Part shown: positions 20,336 through 30,261 of the stretch, in pieces
Layout of the letters: every line of letters starts with the position of its first letter
How positions within the stretch are numbered: the first letter of the stretch is position 1
Assembly: GCF_020829625.1 (NCBI RefSeq)
Contig: NZ_JAIVFX010000003.1
Coordinates: 372,001-436,000 of the forward strand
Origin: Nostoc sp. XA010
GTDB lineage: Bacteria > Cyanobacteriota > Cyanobacteriia > Cyanobacteriales > Nostocaceae
Direction of reading: 5' to 3'
Length of the DNA: 64,000 nt
Notes under the pieces: model-generated
The model's input: only the letters and a program-made list of their open reading frames with translations
Told to the model about the DNA's origin: nothing
The model's database searches: none
Program-made: the position numbers and the translations under genes

Positions 20336-21511
20336 TTTCTTTTCCACAAGTATCTGCTACAAAATATATGATTAAATCGCTTAGAATTTGATTTAATCAG
20401 CTATTTCTTGACGCCTCATCGGGGTGCAACAGCGCATTTAACCCTCTGCGTCCAGGCACGTTTTAGCAATCCGTGCGTACTTTTTTTAGTTTTTTGTCGC
20501 GTTAATACCTATCGCCCTTACCCTCTGTGTTTACCCCAAAACTAGGGAAATGAAAGGAAATAAGCCGATATTAGATGCGCTTACTACTGTGACAAGATAT
20601 CTAACCCTTTTATCTTCACTCTAGGATGTTCCCCAGGTCAACTCTCTGACTAATTTTCGTGCATAGCAGACGCGCCGTTATTATCGAATGCACTCTAAGC
20701 TCACTTCTATTCCTCTCTCCGAAGCGGCTACAGTGGTGTACACAAGTCTTCTAGAGTTGCCCTACAGGCTTCGATCTCCCCAATTCCCGATCAATTAAAC
20801 TTTCAAAGCCTATGCGCTTCTTGCAGTATGTTTTGGGCAGTGTTTGACTTCAACTGTGAGTGTAAGTAGGTGCAGAGATTGTGACAGGCAAAGACAAATC
20901 TCCGTATTATGTTCATATTTCACCAATATTTATATCTTTAGATAGATACCTACACAATGTTGAAAGATAAATATCTACGACAGGCTACGTTTACACAAAA
21001 ACTTTACTTTGCACGTTATAAAGTTAACTATAACTTTACCAGAATTACATTTAGCCTATTGACACTACTTACATATTCATCAGAGTATCTAAATGTTTTA
21101 AAAGATATCAAAGCATTTCAAAGATTTAAAAGTCAAGTTCTTTGACTAAAGGATACCCAAAGATTGCTATCAACATAATCCGTAATTTAATTTCTTAATT
21201 ACGAATTACGAATTACGAATTATGATGTGCAGTCCAATTTTAGAGGGTAGCAATAGCGATCGCATTATCTACAATACTGTGAATAAGCGGTTATTGTACA
21301 GACCCAAAGCCTACCTGGTTGTGGAAGTAGCAGTTAATTGGCAGTTCTTAAATACCGCAAGTCATCGAAGGGGACAACAGAAACTCTATCCCCTTGTCTC
21401 TTCATTGGCACCAATGTATATCTGTGCGCCCCTAGTTGGAACACGGAACTTCAAGCTTAGAGCCTTAAAGCCCACTCCCTGACTAACAACACATAAACAC
21501 AGGAGAAAATC
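20336..21511. other. 1.2-kb intergenic region
   Basis: No convincing gene. Open frames at 20957-21145 and 21222-21482 lack Shine-Dalgarno sites and family resemblance. ACGAATT heptamers occur at about 21195-21222. GGTGTACACAAGTC near 20733 resembles a segment near 27085. The FG-GAP gene promoter should lie in the last 200 bp. Confidence 0.45.
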
Positions 21512-24061
21512 ATGGCTAATTCATTCTTCAATCTCAGTGACCTGAATGGTAACAATGGCTTTAAAATTAACGGCATTGCAGTAAATGACTTCTCAGGCCA
21601 CTCAGTCAGCAATGCGGGAGACATCAACAACGATGGCATTGACGACCTGATTATTGGGGCACTTTTTGCCGACCCCAACGGCAAAGATGATGCTGGGCAA
21701 AGCTATGTAGTGTTTGGGAGGACGAATCTGGGCAGTCGCGGCACCGGCACCTTCTACCTCTCTAATTTGAATGGCACTAATGGCTTTTTCATTAACGGCA
21801 TTGCAGCAAATAACTTCTCAGGCACCTCAGTCAACAATGCAGGGGACATCAACGGTGATGGTATTGACGACCTGATTATTGGGGCAAGTGGCTCTGTTGC
21901 TGGGCAAAGCTATGTAGTGTTTGGGGGCAAGAATCTGGGCAGTGGCGGCAGCCTCAACCTCTCTGATTTGAATGGCACTAATGGCTTTATAATTAACGGC
22001 ATTGTAGCAAATAATGCAGGGGACATCAACGGTGATGGCATTGACGACCTGATTATTGGGGCAGCTGGTGTCGACTCCAACAGCAACTCTGATGCTGGGC
22101 AAAGCTATGTAGTGTTTGGGGGGACGAATCTGGGCAGTGGCGGCAGCCTCAACCTCTCTGATTTGAATGGCACTAATGGCTTTATAATTAACGGCATTGT
22201 AGCAAATAATGCAGGGGACATCAACGGTGATGGCATTGACGACCTGATTATTGGCGCAAATGGTGCCTCCCCCAACGGTATCACTCAAGCTGGGCAAAGC
22301 TATGTAGTGTTTGGGGGCAAGAATCTGGGCAGTGGCGGCACCCTCAATCTCTCTGATTTGAATGGCACTAATGGCTTTATAATTAACGGCATTGCATCCC
22401 TTGACTTTTCAGGCACCTCAGTCAGCAATGCGGGGGACATCAACAACGATGGCATTGACGACCTGATTATTGGGGCACGAGGTGCCTCCCCCAACGGTAT
22501 CACTCAAGCTGGGCAAAGCTATGTAGTGTTTGGGGGCAAGAATCTGGGCAGTGGCGGCACCCTCAATCTCTCTGATTTGAATGGCACTAATGGCTTTATA
22601 ATTAACGGCATTGCAAAAGGTGACGAATCAGGCACCTCAGTTAGCAATGCGGGGGACATCAACAACGATGGCATTGACGACCTGATTATTGGGGCGCCTA
22701 ATGCCTCCGCCAACGGCAAAGATCATGCTGGGCAAAGCTATGTATTGTTTGGGGGGAGGAATCTGGGCAGTGGCGGCAGCCTCAACCTCTCTGATTTGAA
22801 TGGCACTAATGGCTTTTTTATTAACGGTATTGCAGAATATGACATATCAGGCAGCTCAGTCAGCAATGCTGGGGACATCAACAACGATGGCATTGACGAC
22901 CTGATTATTGGGGCAGTATTTGCCGACCCCAACCGCAACTCTGAGGCTGGGCAAAGCTATGTGGTGTTTGGGGGAAGGAATATTGCTAGTAGCAACACCT
23001 CTGTCAACCTGACTGGAACTCCTAGTGCAGATAACTTATTTGGTTCACTTAGCAACAATATCATCGATGGGTTAACTGGTGACGATACCCTAACAGGCAA
23101 CGGCGGTCAAGATAAATTTTTTATTCGCCTTGGCGATGGCAATGACACCATCACCGATTTTGGTGGCGTTGGCAAAGGTACAAATCCTTCAGCAGAAGTC
23201 ATTGCAAATGTTGACACCTTGGAATTTAGAGGTTCGGGTTTGACTGCCCAAAATCTGCAATTAACTCTTCAGGGTAATAACTTAGAAGTTACCTTTGAAA
23301 ATGTGGCTTCTACCAAAGTCACTCTGCAAAACTTCAAATTAGAAAACCTCGATAATCTGCCTGCTTCTCAAGCAAGCCCTGCGATTGGCAATATCCTGTT
23401 TGATGGGCAAAGCAACATCGCCGATAGCTTTGATGTAATTAATGCCAACTCTACTCAAGCTAGGATTTTCAACAAAAACACTGTCACCTTCCTCAATGAT
23501 TTAAACAATAACATCGCAGGTTTTGACAACTCCAATGATGTAATTAATGGTCAAGGGGGTAATGACATCATTAATGCCTTCAGTGGCAATGACCTGTTGC
23601 GGGGCGGGTCAGGCGATGATATTCTCATCGGTGGAGAGGGCAATGATACTTTGGTGGGTGGTGTCGGCAATGATACTTTGGTGGGTGGTGTCGGTGCTGA
23701 CAGATTCCTTTACAACACCGATGCTGCTTTTGCTCTGACTGCTGTTGGTGTAGATGCGATGTCTACGACGGGCTACGCCTACGCTGATTTCAACAGTTCT
23801 CAAGGCGATAAAATTATCCTGGATAAAACTACCTTTAATGGTATTATTTCAACTGCGGGAACAGGTTTTAGTAATGCCAAAGATTTTAAAATCACTTCGC
23901 AAGCAGCGACCAGCACGGCGAAAATTATCTACGACGCTGTGAGTGGGCAGTTGTTCTACAACCAAAATGGCAGTGCAGCAGGTTTTGGTAGCGGCGGTCT
24001 ATTTGCAAGTCTCACTGGTGCGCCAACTCTGAGTGCATCAGATTTTGTCGTGCAAGCGTAG
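21512..24061 (+). CDS. FG-GAP beta-propeller protein with RTX calcium-binding C-terminus
   Basis: 849 residues, no N-terminal signal peptide; the RTX region suggests type I secretion by a C-terminal signal. Residues about 1-490 hold seven FG-GAP repeats, each with the Ca-binding loop DINNDGIDDLIIGA and GQSYVVFGG, which fits a seven-blade integrin-like propeller. Blades 3 and 4 lack about ten residues before AGDIN. Residues about 500-640 and 690-735 hold RTX nonapeptides (GNDLLRGGSGDDILIGGEGN) and end with a DFVVQA tail. Codons around 749-758 (AMSTTGYAYA) come from a 21-nt repeat insert inside HIP1 (23756-23784); without it the protein would read GVDAIADFNSSQGD, as in related RTX proteins. Likely cell-surface or secreted. 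Confidence 0.9.
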   Translation: MANSFFNLSDLNGNNGFKINGIAVNDFSGHSVSNAGDINNDGIDDLIIGALFADPNGKDDAGQSYVVFGRTNLGSRGTGTFYLSNLNGTNGFFINGIAANNFSGTSVNNAGDINGDGIDDLIIGASGSVAGQSYVVFGGKNLGSGGSLNLSDLNGTNGFIINGIVANNAGDINGDGIDDLIIGAAGVDSNSNSDAGQSYVVFGGTNLGSGGSLNLSDLNGTNGFIINGIVANNAGDINGDGIDDLIIGANGASPNGITQAGQSYVVFGGKNLGSGGTLNLSDLNGTNGFIINGIASLDFSGTSVSNAGDINNDGIDDLIIGARGASPNGITQAGQSYVVFGGKNLGSGGTLNLSDLNGTNGFIINGIAKGDESGTSVSNAGDINNDGIDDLIIGAPNASANGKDHAGQSYVLFGGRNLGSGGSLNLSDLNGTNGFFINGIAEYDISGSSVSNAGDINNDGIDDLIIGAVFADPNRNSEAGQSYVVFGGRNIASSNTSVNLTGTPSADNLFGSLSNNIIDGLTGDDTLTGNGGQDKFFIRLGDGNDTITDFGGVGKGTNPSAEVIANVDTLEFRGSGLTAQNLQLTLQGNNLEVTFENVASTKVTLQNFKLENLDNLPASQASPAIGNILFDGQSNIADSFDVINANSTQARIFNKNTVTFLNDLNNNIAGFDNSNDVINGQGGNDIINAFSGNDLLRGGSGDDILIGGEGNDTLVGGVGNDTLVGGVGADRFLYNTDAAFALTAVGVDAMSTTGYAYADFNSSQGDKIILDKTTFNGIISTAGTGFSNAKDFKITSQAATSTAKIIYDAVSGQLFYNQNGSAAGFGSGGLFASLTGAPTLSASDFVVQA
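23756..23784 (+). repeat. HIP1-split 29-bp repeat inside the FG-GAP/RTX gene
   Basis: GCGAT, a 21-nt insert beginning GTCTACGACG and ending CTACGCCTA, then CGC. Identical base for base to the reverse complement of 54300-54328. In frame; adds seven residues. Confidence 0.85.
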
Positions 24062-24177
24062 TATTATAAGCATCGTATCAACTATATACTCAATTTATCT
24101 TGCAGCTTTCCAAGATCAAAGATGTTAGTGTTAATAATTCATCTTTTTAATATCTAACCCTTAAAAGCAACGCATTT

Positions 24178-24621
24178 CTATTCTCTAGCAATGACAATAT
24201 CGTTAGATTTAATGACTGCATAAGCTTCCTTTCCCTCAGATAGTTCCAAGTCTTCTGCGGAAGCTCTAGTGATAATCGAGGTTAATTCTACTTTATGAAT
24301 AATCTCTAGAGTCACCTCACTATTAACTGCTCCATAGACAACTCGTTTAACGACACCTTTAAGAATATTGCGAGAGCTAACTTTTAGTGATTTCCTTTGA
24401 ATACTACTTTCTATATCAGGCTTTTGAGTATAAATATCTTCCTGTTTTTCCTGCTGAATTGATGGCAATATTGGTGCTGATGAGTGCTGATTCAGACTAC
24501 GCACGAGTTCCCGCAGAATCTCAGTCTTGGTGCGTTGAGACTGTTCGCAGAACTCCTCCAGAATTTTTCGCTCGTCCTCTGAGGTTTGAAACGTGACCCA
24601 TCCTTGTTCTTTTCTTGGCAT
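24178..24621 (-). CDS. ribbon-helix-helix plus Mop/TOBE domain protein, putative molybdate-responsive regulator
   Basis: 147 residues from the ATG at 24621 (MPRKEQGWVT). Residues about 5-45 look like a CopG-type ribbon-helix-helix DNA-binding domain (WVTFQTSEDERKILEEF, KTEILRELVRSL). A polar linker (46-78) leads to a complete Mop/TOBE domain at 79-147 (SSRNILKGVVKRVVYGAVNS, ITRASAEDLELSEGKEAYAV, IKSNDIVIA), the fold that binds molybdate or tungstate in ModE, ModC and molbindins. The fusion suggests metal-oxyanion-controlled DNA binding. A 7-bp perfect inverted repeat lies 22 bp upstream of the start (24644-24663), a candidate operator. Transport genes are not adjacent. Regulator role is inference from domains. 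Confidence 0.8.
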   Translation of the reverse strand: MPRKEQGWVTFQTSEDERKILEEFCEQSQRTKTEILRELVRSLNQHSSAPILPSIQQEKQEDIYTQKPDIESSIQRKSLKVSSRNILKGVVKRVVYGAVNSEVTLEIIHKVELTSIITRASAEDLELSEGKEAYAVIKSNDIVIARE

Positions 24622-24643
24622 AATGTTATCAGTTTTAGTTATT

Positions 24644-24663
24644 CTTGGTATGATTCTACCAAG
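24644..24663. promoter_or_regulatory. candidate operator upstream of the RHH-Mop gene
   Basis: CTTGGTA (24644-24650), a 6-bp spacer, then TACCAAG (24657-24663): perfect inverted repeat just upstream of the start codon on the minus strand. The size suits a ribbon-helix-helix dimer pair; autoregulation is inferred. Confidence 0.45.
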
Positions 24664-25096
24664 TATCAATTCGATGTGTTGTTTTAATAAAAATATTTTT
24701 TATGGAAGGATTTTCTCGATTTTTATAGAGAATTTATCGACTAATCTCATACATTTAACTACATAAATATTTATTTTTTGTAGGGACAAAACAATTTGTT
24801 ACTTAATATTAAGTGAGATTGCTATTTTATACCAACTTAAATAGTACAAAATTTATACTGGCTTGATTTGGGATCAAAATTATGATTATCTGCAAGCCTT
24901 GCTGTCGTAATATCCTTACTGATGAACGCTACATCTTGCAATCTAAACAGGGAGATCAAAGATATCCGCCACAAATTCTCCACCCCAACTGAAACAATTG
25001 CTGATGCCCACCCACAGAAAAAATTTATCGCCAGCATGATGTTCATTGGTACCACTAGCATTTAAGCTAGTACGGGTGAACTATATATAGCATGGA
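24664..25096. other. AT-rich intergenic region before photolyase
   Basis: About 430 bp between divergent genes; no credible gene, terminator or RNA seen. Confidence 0.45.
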
Positions 25097-26542
25097 ATGT
25101 CTGACTTAATTCTGTTTTGGCATCGGCGCGATTTACGCATTTCTGACAATACGGGACTGGCTGCGGCAAAACAACAGAGTCCGAAAGTGGTGGGCGTGTT
25201 TTGCCTTGATCGGAATATTCTGGAACGGGATGATGTTGCTCCTGTGAAAGTAACTTATATGATTGGCTGTTTGCAGAAACTCCAAGAGCGATATGCTCAA
25301 GTTGGTAGCCAGTTGTTAATACTCCACGCCAATCCTGTACAAGCGATACCAGCTTTAGCAGAAGCAATAAATGCCAAAGCTGTTTTTTGGAATTGGGATG
25401 TAGAACCTTATTCGCAAGAACGCGATCGCACCGTTATAAATGCCCTCAAAGAAAAAGGCATTCAGTTTCTTAACCAAAACTGGGATCAAATCCTCAATTC
25501 CCCAGAGCAATTACGTACCGGTAGCAATCAACCTTACACGGTTTACACCCCCTTCTGGAAAAATTGGATTACCAAACCGAAAGCGAACCCAGTAGAAACT
25601 CTCCAAAATGTTGAGGGTTTAACAGAAGCTGAACAGGAAATTGCTAAACTTGCAGGAGCCTTAACGCTACCTTCAGCCAAAGATTTAGGATTTATTTGGG
25701 ATGGAGAATTGATTCTTTCACCGGGAGAGGTGGCGGCGCAAGAACGGCTAGAGGAATTTACTGCTAAAGCTATTACTGAATACCAAGAACAACGAAATTT
25801 TCCCGCCGTAGATGGAACATCACAACTGAGTGCAGCTTTAAAATTTGGCGTAATTGGCATTCGCACCGTTTGGAAAGCCACAATAGAAGCATTAGAAAAC
25901 AGCCGCAGTGAAGAAACAGCAGTTAATATTCGCACATGGCAACAAGAATTAGCTTGGCGAGAGTTTTATCAACATGCAATGTATAACTTTCCCGAATTAG
26001 CTGATGGTGCTTTCCGTGACACCTTTAAAAACTTTCCTTGGCAAACTAACGAAGAACATTTCCAAGCTTGGTGTGAGGGGAGAACAGGCTATCCCATCGT
26101 GGATGCAGCAATGCGCCAGATGAATGAAAGCGGCTGGATGCATAACCGTTGTCGAATGATTGTTGCTAGTTTCCTTACCAAAGACTTGCTAATTAATCCC
26201 CAATTGGGTGAAAAATACTTTATGCAGCACCTGATTGATGGTGATTTATCTGCCAATAATGGGGGTTGGCAATGGAGTGCTTCTAGCGGCATGGACCCTA
26301 AACCTGTGCGGATTTTTAACCCAGCCAGTCAAACACAAAAATTTGATCCAGAGGGCGAATATATTCGGCAATGGGTATCAGAATTGCGGTCTGTAGATAC
26401 AGAATATTTAGTTACTGGGAAAATTCCATCTTTGGAACGTCATGCTGTTGGCTATCCTGACCCAATTGTGGATCATAAAATACAACAACAGCAATTTAAA
26501 CTGTGTTATCAACAGCAAAAAATTGTTAGTAGTGGTGAGTAA
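25097..26542 (+). CDS. phrA: class I CPD photolyase
   Basis: Flavoprotein that splits UV-made cyclobutane pyrimidine dimers with blue light. 481 residues. N-terminal antenna-binding alpha/beta domain ([29 protein letters not shown] is the family hallmark), then the helical FAD domain at about 200-470: [20 protein letters not shown]-like [59 protein letters not shown] and KPVRIFNP. The sequence resembles the 8-HDF-using cyanobacterial enzyme. Start ATG at 25097 (MSDLILF). Stand-alone gene. Confidence 0.96.
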   Translation: MSDLILFWHRRDLRISDNTGLAAAKQQSPKVVGVFCLDRNILERDDVAPVKVTYMIGCLQKLQERYAQVGSQLLILHANPVQAIPALAEAINAKAVFWNWDVEPYSQERDRTVINALKEKGIQFLNQNWDQILNSPEQLRTGSNQPYTVYTPFWKNWITKPKANPVETLQNVEGLTEAEQEIAKLAGALTLPSAKDLGFIWDGELILSPGEVAAQERLEEFTAKAITEYQEQRNFPAVDGTSQLSAALKFGVIGIRTVWKATIEALENSRSEETAVNIRTWQQELAWREFYQHAMYNFPELADGAFRDTFKNFPWQTNEEHFQAWCEGRTGYPIVDAAMRQMNESGWMHNRCRMIVASFLTKDLLINPQLGEKYFMQHLIDGDLSANNGGWQWSASSGMDPKPVRIFNPASQTQKFDPEGEYIRQWVSELRSVDTEYLVTGKIPSLERHAVGYPDPIVDHKIQQQQFKLCYQQQKIVSSGE

Positions 26543-26648
26543 AATAGTTAGTTTTTAATGTTTCTTCCATAGTATGTCTGGCTAATCTAAGGATTAAGTT
26601 GCACATCGCGTAAAATCTATCAATTGTAGCGACTGTTTTAAAAGTCAA

Positions 26649-26729
26649 GCGTAGGCGTAGCCCGTTGTAGACATCGCTTTGTTTGTGGAGATTTATGAAA
26701 GCAATGCCTACGGCGGGTTACGCCTACGC
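26649..26729. repeat. inverted pair of HIP1-split repeats
   Basis: 26649-26677 (minus orientation) is the 29-bp repeat with one mismatch to the copies at 23756 and 54300. 26701-26729 (plus orientation) is a copy with four mismatches, beginning GCAATGCC. The two face each other 23 bp apart, intergenic. Confidence 0.75.
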
Positions 26730-26759
26730 ACCTGTGTACTTGATCGCGGTGCGACAAAG

Positions 26760-26990
26760 TTTGAAGTACTCCAACACGACTTCGGAGTACCTCAACATGA
26801 CTTCGGAGTACCTCAACACGACTTCGGAGTACTCCAACACGACTTCGGAGTACCTCAACACGACTTCGGAGTACTTCAACACGACTTCGGAGTACTTCAA
26901 CACGACTTCGGAGTACTTCAACACGACTTCGGAGTACTTCAACACGACTTCGGAGTACTTCAACACGACTTCGGAGTACTTCAACACAAC
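26760..26990. repeat. tandem array, eleven 21-bp units
   Basis: Unit CTTCGGAGTACTTCAACACGA with variants at the TT/CC/CT position. Exactly 11 x 21 bp. Several reading frames stay open through it on both strands, giving seven-residue repeats such as FGVLQHD, but there is no start signal or flanking protein, so I call it noncoding. Confidence 0.85.
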
Positions 26991-27054
26991 TTCGAGGTAT
27001 CTGTTGCTTATATAGCAGTTTTAAATCATTCGTGAGAATTTGAGATCGTTTTAA

Positions 27055-27195
27055 CCCTCCTGTAGTCCCCCTTTACCAAGGCTACGGTGTATACACAAGT
27101 CAAATTACCCCCCTTAATCCCCCCTTGGAAAGAGGGGAAAAAACAAATCTAGTTCCCTCCCCTTTCTAAGGGGAGGGTTAGGGTGGGGTAAAAAC
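27055..27195. repeat. C/G-rich dispersed repeat with inverted ends
   Basis: ACCCTCCTGTAGTCCCCC at the left and GGGGAGGGTTAGGGTGGGG at the right with several CCCCTT/AAGGGG hairpins between; a MITE-like noncoding element downstream of photolyase. Confidence 0.5.
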
Positions 27196-27207
27196 CTGAA
27201 TATTATA

Positions 27208-28185
27208 TTATGTCTTGATAGGTAAACGAGAAATTGTCCATAAGATGAGCAGGAAGATTAAGTAAATTATGCCAACTAGCCCAAACTCAATCAAAGGAAT
27301 ATAGGTTACTTCGTAAATTCTGCCCAAGCCGCGTTCAGTCAGCCCATAAACGGCCATTACACTCACTAAAAAAGCTCCGTAGATAGTACGTTTAGTCAAG
27401 ATATTCACAGGTAGACCGTGGAGTTGAGTTAGTACTAAAATGCCAAGAAAACCAAAGAGAAATGTTGGCCACTTGGTTTGTCCTAGCATGAACGATACAA
27501 TAACACTATGCAATAACACTGAAATTTCTAAAGTAAATGTCCACCAGCGATTTACATGGGTGCGGTTAAAGATCAATGACGATTGGAGCAGAAGCAAGAA
27601 CATATAGAGAAAACCAATTAAGTGCCCCAAAGTCGCTTCCATTGGATGATACCAAAAGGTATAGATAGCGGCAAAGGAGAAAAAGTAGCCGTGGTACAGC
27701 TTGATAATTTGCAAAAACTGTTGATGAAAGGGAACAGAATTGCCAAAAAACAAACCGCGTCGAGGCGTTTCCAAAATCAGCACGAAGACCAGTAGGAGGA
27801 CAACCGCACCTTGAGAAGCCCAGATTGAGGTATCTTGAGCTAGAGCATCGTACCAAATATAGGTCTGGAGAAAGTGTAAAGCGATGAATGCACCATTAAT
27901 AGCAAGCATGAGGTAGTTAATCGGGTGCAACGCTGATTTGTATTTCAACTGCGATCGCTGCGCCCACAAGATACACCCCCAGATGCTAAACTGATGCCCA
28001 AGGTACATACCCCAAGCCGTCGCTCGACTCCAAAAGGTTGGTTGGGGAAGTTTCCAGTAGTACCAGTTTAATCCCTGGTCAGGAAGTTTGGTGATGCTTG
28101 CAGGAATGCTCCCACCTACCCAAATTGCGTAGGTGAGGAGGATGCTTACAAAGATGCCTAAAAATAATACTCGACGACCAGTCAT
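27208..28185 (-). CDS. hypothetical multi-pass membrane protein
   Basis: 325 residues, nearly all hydrophobic, with about nine or ten predicted membrane segments (first at residues about 5-23, last at about 297-317). No ATP-binding or catalytic motif seen, and no family recognised. Trp, Tyr and His are frequent at segment ends (NWYYWKLPQPTFW, LHFLQTYIWYDAL, FYGHYF-like YHGYFFSFAAIYTFWYHPME), which could mean cofactor or lipid contact. Ends 93 bp before the MFS gene on the same strand, so the two could share a transcript, the MFS gene being upstream. Confidence 0.7.
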   Translation of the reverse strand: MTGRRVLFLGIFVSILLTYAIWVGGSIPASITKLPDQGLNWYYWKLPQPTFWSRATAWGMYLGHQFSIWGCILWAQRSQLKYKSALHPINYLMLAINGAFIALHFLQTYIWYDALAQDTSIWASQGAVVLLLVFVLILETPRRGLFFGNSVPFHQQFLQIIKLYHGYFFSFAAIYTFWYHPMEATLGHLIGFLYMFLLLLQSSLIFNRTHVNRWWTFTLEISVLLHSVIVSFMLGQTKWPTFLFGFLGILVLTQLHGLPVNILTKRTIYGAFLVSVMAVYGLTERGLGRIYEVTYIPLIEFGLVGIIYLIFLLILWTISRLPIKT

Positions 28186-28277
28186 AGTAATTTTAGATTT
28201 TAAATTTTAGATTTGAGGTTAAAAATCTTTAATACAAGGCTGTTTCAAAAAACTATTAAGTTTTGAAATCAAGATTG

Positions 28278-29510
28278 TCAAGCGATACGTTCTATGTTTG
28301 GTTCAGATGCACTTTTCGTCACTCGCAAACTAAGAGTCAAAGCTATTAGCATTACTAAAAATCCACTCAAAAAAGGAGCAGAACTCCCAAATCTCATAAA
28401 ACTCAGCCCTGCCCAGATTGGGCCACCAATCCGTGCCAACGCAGAGCAAGAACTAGCAATACCTAATATTTGTCCTTGTTCTTCTGGGGCTGTCATTTGA
28501 GAAATCAGGCTGTTCAATATTGGTTGGCTAACACTAATTCCCCATGCTACAAGCGCGGTGGCGACCAACAATAAAATTAAGCTTTGCGAGAATCCAATTA
28601 ACAATAATCCTGAACCTAACCCTAATATCCCCAAAATCAGTAACTTTATTTCACCGAAGTATTTCTTGAGGAATCCGATCAGTCCTCCTTGAATGATTGT
28701 GCTGACAATCCCCATGAAGGCAAAAAGGTAACTAGTTTGTTGAGGGCCCCAGTTTAATTGCTGCTTAGACCATAAAGCCAATGTAGAGTCCATAGACGCA
28801 ACAGCAAAGGTAACAAAAAAGTAGATGCCAGCAAGCAAGCAAAACTGTGGACGTTGTGACAGTTGTAGCAAGTTCAGCCGTCGCTGACGGTAGCGATGAG
28901 CTTGGATTTTGGCTTTAGTCTCAGAATTCAAAGATTCTGGAAGTAATATCAAAGCACAAAGCAATGCCAATAAAGATAATCCGGCTGCGAACAACGATGG
29001 TAGATGGAAGTTAGCGTTGTCTGGATCTGACCCGATCAGAATACCTCCAATAGCTGGGCCGAGAATAAAGCCAAGACCAAAAGCAGCTCCGATTATGCCC
29101 ATGCCACGAGCTCGATTAACTGGCGTGGTAATATCCGCTATGTACGCCTGAGCAGTACTAATATTCCCTGCCATAATCCCGGCAAGACTACGAGCAATAA
29201 ATAAAATCCATAATGAGTTGGCAAAGCCTAAGCCTGCGTATGCAATTACAGAACCGAATAAAGTGAGTAACAAAATCGGACGGCGACCGTAGCGATCGCT
29301 AAACTTGCCCCATAATGGTGCAAATAAGAACTGCATTAAAGAATAAATAGCTACAAGTAAAGTCGCTTCATTAGGTTTTGCGCCGAATTGTTCAGCATAT
29401 AAAGGTAGTATCGGCAGAATAATTCCGAAGCCGAGCAAATCTATAAATACAGTTAAAAATAAGACGAATATAGCCCTGCTATTATTTTTAGTCTCCATAG
29501 TAGAATTCAT
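28278..29510 (-). CDS. MFS exporter, TetA-like
   Basis: 410 residues, 12 predicted membrane segments. The loop between helices 2 and 3 carries the MFS motif GKFSDRYGRRPILL, and helix 5 has GPAIGGIL (antiporter motif C, typical of drug/H+ exporters). N-terminus DLLGFGIILPILPLYAEQFGA matches the tetracycline/multidrug resistance branch. Substrate unknown. An alternative ATG four codons in (METKNN) cannot be excluded. Divergent from an apparent noncoding region. Confidence 0.88.
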   Translation of the reverse strand: MNSTMETKNNSRAIFVLFLTVFIDLLGFGIILPILPLYAEQFGAKPNEATLLVAIYSLMQFLFAPLWGKFSDRYGRRPILLLTLFGSVIAYAGLGFANSLWILFIARSLAGIMAGNISTAQAYIADITTPVNRARGMGIIGAAFGLGFILGPAIGGILIGSDPDNANFHLPSLFAAGLSLLALLCALILLPESLNSETKAKIQAHRYRQRRLNLLQLSQRPQFCLLAGIYFFVTFAVASMDSTLALWSKQQLNWGPQQTSYLFAFMGIVSTIIQGGLIGFLKKYFGEIKLLILGILGLGSGLLLIGFSQSLILLLVATALVAWGISVSQPILNSLISQMTAPEEQGQILGIASSCSALARIGGPIWAGLSFMRFGSSAPFLSGFLVMLIALTLSLRVTKSASEPNIERIA

Positions 29511-30261
29511 TTTTATAAAAAATATGTATAACTTTGATTAATTTTATAGACATTAGAAAACGCTTGATCATAAAAATCTATTGAACGCAACCAGTAATCA
29601 TCTCAAGCAATATGATTGAATTTGAGAGTGGTTGAGCAAAATAGCATGGAACAAACCCAATATAAAAATTAACCCAATAATACTACTAATAAAAGCAACT
29701 ATAACCTCGTGCTTCCGTATAGCTTTTTGTATTTTAGCGTCTATGATGTGTTCTAATTCTTTGTATGACATTGACTTTAATATTGCTGATAAAAATTATG
29801 TTGAGCTTACGTTTGACAGAAGTTTCAGTATGCCCGAAACCTCGAATTTATTCAATGACGAATTATTTCGACGCTCGCTGTGAGAGTGTCAAAATAATTC
29901 TTCAGTGATAATACTCGCCTCTGGCGAGAAACAAGCTAAGTAATTTTTGACTACAATCACTGTTAGGCGATTTCCGGAAAATAAATTATTTGATATAAGA
30001 CTTTTATTTGATTACGTAAAAAAACTCGCCCTCAAGTTGAAAAATCTGATTTCCTACTCTCTACTCCCTACTCCCTGCCTAACGAAAAAGCAAGTTTGCG
30101 TACCCCTACGACAATCTTGCTAGGCAGAGCGTCTCGTAGATAGCGTTTTCCAGATCACCCAATTAAAGCTTTTGATGTGGGTTGCTGTACCATTCTTCAA
30201 TTACGAATTACGTAGCTTGCTTCTCCCTGGAGGTGAGTGTTACGAATTAGCAATTATTTGG
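29511..30261. other. 750-bp intergenic region with repeats
   Basis: No convincing gene; a TTG-started frame at 29632-29883 has no Shine-Dalgarno or family match. CTCGCC/GGCGAG hairpin at 29914-29928 lacks a T run. 30090-30150 holds fragments of dispersed repeats (GCGTCTCGTAGATAGCG). Confidence 0.45.

Noticed and set aside
20957..21482. Two small frames upstream of the FG-GAP gene
   Set aside because: No Shine-Dalgarno, no family match, AT-driven composition.
26679..27035. 118-codon heptad-repeat protein
   Set aside because: The frame is only the 21-bp array; other frames on both strands are open as well, and no ribosome site is present.
29632..29883. 83-codon frame with a hydrophobic segment
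   Set aside because: TTG start without ribosome site and no similarity I recognise.
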